Below, piece after piece: positions 59,641-64,000 of a stretch of DNA of 64,000 nucleotides. Source of the DNA: Welwitschia mirabilis (Eukaryota; Gnetophyta; Gnetopsida; Welwitschiales); contig JBOZIK010000001.1 of NCBI GenBank assembly GCA_051453625.1, forward strand, positions 96,207,083-96,271,082. The letters run 5' to 3'. The translations under genes and the position numbers were made by a program. The notes beneath the pieces were generated by a model. The model saw only the letters and a list, made by a program, of their open reading frames with translations, did not search any database and was not told the DNA's origin. Position 1 is the first letter of the stretch; each line of letters begins with the position of its first letter.

Positions 59641-61500
59641 GGATTAAAGTCATTCATCATATATCTACCTCAATTTATCCCTATGCTAGAAGTGATAGAG
59701 AGCACTCGTCCACATGTTGATAAGGATATCATTTATCATGTTGAGCTATTTTTATTTTTTGATGCTTATTGTAGATTATTTTTGTTCTTCCTAAGTGCCA
59801 TCAAAGCACCAACCTTCTATGAGATTTCATAATCTCTTATTGAAAGGCTCTTAGTTGGATCCATAGGATCTCATAGTAGTTCTTCCACTTCCTTGCCACC
59901 ACTACCTTATCATAGTCTTGCTTAGAATTGGATTTAGAATCACCTTTTTCTGCTATTGGTTATTCTACATAGCTCTCATAGGAGGACTCCAATTAATTCA
60001 AGGAATATTAGGTTCTTTCTTCACTTTTTTGGACTTTCTTTACTCTACTTTAAGTGCTTTCCTAGTGGATTACATGGCATTATTATTTTTTCTCATTAAT
60101 TCATCATCACTAATAAAAATTACTTCATAGGGTGAGCCTCTCCCATTTCCTGACTTATTCTTTCTTGATGAGGATTCCATAAAATCCTCTTGTGCTTTCT
60201 AATCAATTTTTGCAGATAGGTTATCCTCTTGGAAATCCTCCCTGAAGGGGAAACCCTTAAAAGAGTTCTCATTTTTTACATTCTCTACTTGCTCGCTGCT
60301 AGAGTTTCTAAGTCCTTACTCTATACTAAATCTAGAGCCTACTTCAAACTCATGCTACTTTTGCCACATGAAATTAAGTCCACTCTCCCTTGCATTAGCT
60401 TGAGCTTGTGCTCTTTCTTCCTATTGCTCTTAGGATTAAGCATGTATTAAGGATAAGGGAAAAGTTTATATTTTAATAGAAACTAATTAATCTTCTTATT
60501 AAGCCAAAATATATATTTTTAACTCTTCCTTTTAGCTTCTCTTCTAAGAATAAAGAGAGATTTACTCTATTCCTTTCATGAAGAGCTATAAGAAAAAAGA
60601 AATAGAACTCTTTCTACTTTAAGTGATTTCCATCTTGAACAAGATACTAGTCCATAAACTCTACCATTATTCTATGTGGTTTAGGCAACTTAGATTTTTA
60701 ACGTAGCCCTTTACTATTTCAAGGTTCACATTTTAAAAAATCCATTTGCATCTATGTATTTCATTATTAAGATAAAAATTAAGTCTCCATCTTTTAGCAT
60801 TTTTAATGCTTGAGTAATCGATCCTCATGAAATCCCCTACCTTCTCTACCTTAATTTTTGTTTCCCATTAACTATTGTTTTTCTCCAATTAAGCTTTGGA
60901 TCCTTACATAAAGAGATAAGAGGATTCCATATAAACTCCACAATTTGCTTCTAAATATTAAAGTTCTTATGGAATTTTAAGTTATTTATTGGCTTATGCT
61001 CGAGATGTTTCCTTATTTTACCTAATAGTAGGAAGTTATCTATTCATTTTCTAATCCTTTAGATCATGTTTTAAATTTAGGATATATTTTCGTTGAGTAT
61101 AAATTAGTTTCTAGTGAATTAAATGTACCAAAAGGAGACCTTCAAAAATTTTCCTAGTGTGTTTTACCACCTTGTTCCATGTTTATTTTTGATTGAAAAC
61201 TTGCCAAGCCTCTGGGGCTATGGGACACTCCTAGAGAAGGTGTCTAATAGATTTAATTTTCAAATACTCTTTATAATATAGTGATAACTTAGGCCCTCTT
61301 TTTGTCAAGTTCACTATTGTTAATACTCTCTCCTTTATTATTAGTCATTTCAACACCACATACTTACCCATTATAGGAGGGTATTAACACCTTCATGAGT
61401 TTGTCATTAAGTACCTCTTGTATTTTAGAATTAGTTCTCCTCTCAATTTATCTTATAGGTTTAATGGAAATATCATAATATATTTTATGATGATAAAATT
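59640..61500 (-). mobile_element. L2: 5'-truncated L1-type LINE
   Basis: The 3' end is homologous to L1: ATCTACCTCAATTTATCCCT and ATGCTAGAAGTGATAGAG near 59667-59700 match 20079-20120, and the order continues upward. The minus strand reads ECPIAPEAWQVF near 61230-61200, the HLF-x-CP-x-A-x-x-VW block of zf-RVT. No RT is present. 5' truncation is usual for LINE copies. It separates element A from the E4 protease. Confidence 0.78.
61170..61330 (-). pseudogene. L2 zf-RVT remnant
   Basis: SIRHLL then ECPIAPEAWQVFNQK on the minus strand, with the CP and W positions kept. Corresponds to 21.44-21.65 kb in L1. Confidence 0.65.
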
Positions 61501-61879
61501 CTAGTCAAATTTCTTCTATATCCAAGTATATCCATGATAAGCATTTAACATATTTCCTCAATGTGCTTTTCAAATTTTTCTTTTAAGAGTTAAATCATTG
61601 TTTGTAATTAAAGACCTATTATTCCCTACTTAAAAATATTTTAATTCAAGTTTAAATGATATTTTTCTATGTCTATTTCATTTATTTCTCCTAAATTTCT
61701 ATTTCTATTCATAAGTATTTACACATATTTTTGATCTATTAATTTACATTTTTTGAAATAGTGATATGTTTTATTAAGTATTTCATGTTGATTTCTAAAA
61801 TCCCTTTTTTAACAAACAATTCTACATTAGTTATTTCCATTCAAGGTCATCTTAAAATTATAATATAATGAATAGACTA

Positions 61880-62345
61880 CTAGTTTTATAATCTACTAAA
61901 TCTAATAAATAGATAAACCCTTAAATATCTATTAATATATCCTTTAAAATTCCTTTAATATAAATGGATGATTTATTTCCTACAATTAAGATACCATTAT
62001 ATTCTTCTTTGTATGATTATTTAATATTTTATATGATTCATATGATATCACATTTATGCTTGCTTCTAAACAAATTAATGCTAATAATTTATTTGATCCT
62101 AGTTTTATTTCAATTAGAGGGATTCCAACATTTATACATTAATAGTGTTTGGCTCTTGAACTATGGATGTGAATATCCATGATAACTCACTTCTTAGGAT
62201 GTTGAATTTTAATTTTTTTGATTTTAAATCTCTTTCTGAGCCTATTACATAGGTCTTTTATTACCTTTAAGTAACCTAGTACCTCTTTGAGTAAATCTAT
62301 TAATGGCATAGCTATGGATTACTCTTACAATTTTTCTATAAATTT
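61880..62345 (-). pseudogene. Gag-protease junction and retropepsin, probably of E4
   Basis: Minus strand: MPLIDLLKEVLGYLKVIKDL then C near 62315-62250 matches the conserved gag C-terminal IPLLDAIKQVP-YAKFLKDLC. A decayed active-site region with LGSN follows near 62105, then GILIVGNKSSIYIKGILKDI and LIDI near 62005-61930, matching LADRS-x-x-x-P-x-G-x-x-EDVLV of the protease. Position and strand fit the missing 5' part of E4, now separated by A and L2. Confidence 0.78.
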
Positions 62346-63310
62346 TGTAGTTAATCTAGTTAATTTCTTGTTCCTATCATTATTGGATTCGTCATCAATT
62401 CTCATTAGATAATATGGTTTTAGAACATTATAATTTTTTATTTCTTTCAATATAGATCATAATTATTTCATGTTTTTTACATTGTTATGAGTTTTTCTAT
62501 TTCTTTTTCTTGGATGTTAGTCTTTAGTAATGGGATTTATAAACTAGGTATCTATGGCATGAATATTTTCTCCTACTATTTTTCAATTTGATTGGCCTTG
62601 AGCTATTAGAGATTCCTCTTTTTTTTTTTTTTAATTTTATCTTATTATGATTTACTCCTTTCTTCCTATTCATCTCTCTAATTTTTAAAGAATTCAGTTT
62701 TTAGGTTATGGCATTCTTATGTATTATTATGAAATGCTTTGTTACAATTTTTTCCAATTTCTAGTTTAATGTTGGTAAGGCATTTTTTGGTTTAATTTTT
62801 GTCTATACATTATCTTTTTTCATAGCATTAACTCTAGCTACATATAGTTATTTTAAAGGATATGCATTCCAAAAATACATTATTCCCTCATAATCATTTT
62901 CACCATATTATATAAAACTAAGATTTGTTTCATGAGGAAAATATACCTTTCTTAGATTTTGTATGATTGAATTTATAGTTTTAGCTTTTTTTCTTTTATA
63001 TTGAATTATCTAGTTACTTTTTCATTTTTATATTATTACCTTATTAGACAAAACATGAAACAGTAAAACATAACATGACTAATGTGTTTCATCTTCATAA
63101 ACCAAATGTCTTTTACCATAACAAAAAAACTATAAGCATTAAGTTATAAAACTATCTTAATAAATTATTTAATTACTTATAACTAAAAAAAAGGACTTTT
63201 TCTAACTCTTTCATGAATAGTCACATCATCTTATTTAATATAAGTTATACTATAACACATTAAAAGTGCATAATCAAGTTGTAATTTCTTAATTCATTCT
63301 ATCTATAGAG
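62346..63310 (-). other. Probable upstream gag of E4
   Basis: The minus strand is Lys/Asn/Glu-rich with stops (for example DDESNNDRNKKLTRL near 62395-62350), as in the linker before the protease in Athila gag. No capsid motif could be read. Confidence 0.4.
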
Positions 63311-63315
63311 TTTGT

Positions 63316-63407
63316 TAATAATAAAGGTACGTCATTTATTTCAATATCTATGCATTCCTACTAATAATAAAGGTACGTCATTTATTTCAATCTCTATGCA
63401 TTCCTAC
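63316..63407. repeat. Tandem duplication, period 46 bp
   Basis: 63316-63361 and 63362-63407 differ at one position (A/C) and both keep the CpG in AAAGGTACGTCATTTATT. Recent in comparison with the surroundings. Confidence 0.9.
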
Positions 63408-64000
63408 TTTTATTTTGCATTTCATATAGATTACTCATACTCTAGATTACTGTCACATGAATTCTTAACATGGTCTTAGAGTAGAATCATGAACACAACA
63501 TAGAGATGAGTTATGAACTTGATAGTAGTAGAGAATACAAAACATTTAATGAGGATATTATCTGTCCACTTGCAAATGGACTTAGTATTAAGATATTACT
63601 AGATATTTATAAAAAGAAGATATGTTTCACCTCTATAATAATAAATTCATCAGGTTAATCATTTAAACTACCATATTTGGAAGATGAAATTGGAAGATAT
63701 TAAAATTGAATAATAACTTAAAGTTATGTAGATTAAAATATATCATAAATAAGGATGACAAAGCATGAATAGATTCATGAATAGACTCATCTTAATATTA
63801 AATGTTAGAAATAAAGTTTATCGTTTGGTTTATGACAATAGATCTTGAAGAGCTTTGAACGTTCTTAAAGAACCTCTTTAAAGTTAAACAAAAAGCACAT
63901 TACTAGTCATTAGTTACTAAACTCTTTACTCTCAAAATTGAAGATAAGAAAGATGTCACACATCTAAAGAATAAGATCATCAATTTAAAAGTATAAATTA
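63408..64000. other. Unassigned right end
   Basis: AT-rich, no motif or repeat partner recognised. Confidence 0.4.

Noticed and set aside
59918-60450. Two plus-strand frames with membrane-like segments
   Set aside because: They lie antisense in LINE L2, whose homology to L1 explains the region.
61880-62345. First read as a pararetrovirus movement-protein region
   Set aside because: The gag C-terminal motif and the protease flap pattern in the right order fit an Athila-like gag-protease junction much better.

Overview
This 64 kb window looks like intergenic heterochromatin from a flowering plant. It is very AT-rich, CpG is scarce, and six runs of N mark assembly gaps. No host gene, tRNA, rRNA or CRISPR array could be supported. 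The recognisable content is old, stop-riddled retroelements of types usual in land plants: Ty3/gypsy elements of the Athila/Tat kind, a Ty1/copia gag of the UBN2 family, and L1-type LINEs with a DUF4283 plus zinc-knuckle ORF1 and a zf-RVT tail. All proteins were read by eye through stops and frameshifts, so domain edges are approximate.

Left part (1-20 kb). A copia gag (1.73-2.96 kb, minus) lies next to a long copia LTR, C1 (about 3.0-4.7 kb). A plus-strand Athila-like 3' end, E0, follows, with its LTR from 6.69 kb and the second half of that LTR duplicated to about 8.69 kb. A nearly full-length minus-strand Athila-like element, E1, has its PBS at 15.18 kb, gag at 14.0-13.0, protease at 12.6, RT at 11.9-11.06, RNase H at 11.08-10.7 and integrase at 10.45-9.56 kb. 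The 3' half of a second such element, E2, lies at 17.1-19.7 kb.

Middle (20-29 kb). L1 is a minus-strand LINE with ORF1 at 25.7-24.95 kb and an ORF2 showing endonuclease, RT and zf-RVT between 24.7 and 21.4 kb. The stretch 26.1-28.85 kb is unassigned apart from a charged, coiled-coil-like decayed reading frame.

Right part (29-64 kb) is a nest. The host is a minus-strand Athila-like element, E4, whose RNase H/RT lies at 28.85-29.31 and 40.6-41.6 kb and whose gag-protease probably lies at 61.9-62.4 kb. Element E3 (29,314-40,595, plus strand, TSD ATGAA) split its RT/RNase H region. Element A (41,622-59,499, minus, TSD TCCCT/TCCTT) landed further upstream in the RT. A is itself split between gag and protease by element B (49,217-55,629, minus). 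A also carries a copia LTR, C2. A 5'-truncated LINE, L2 (about 59.64-61.5 kb), separates A from the host's protease.

How it works together: nothing here is likely to be active. Catalytic Asp residues are often changed to Asn or other residues, stops sit at ancestral Gln/Trp/Arg codons, and two primer binding sites differ from the tRNA-Asp consensus only by C-to-T or G-to-A changes. This fits long-term cytosine methylation and deamination of silenced elements. I found no convincing new biological system; the most informative signals are the layered insertion history and the decay signature.
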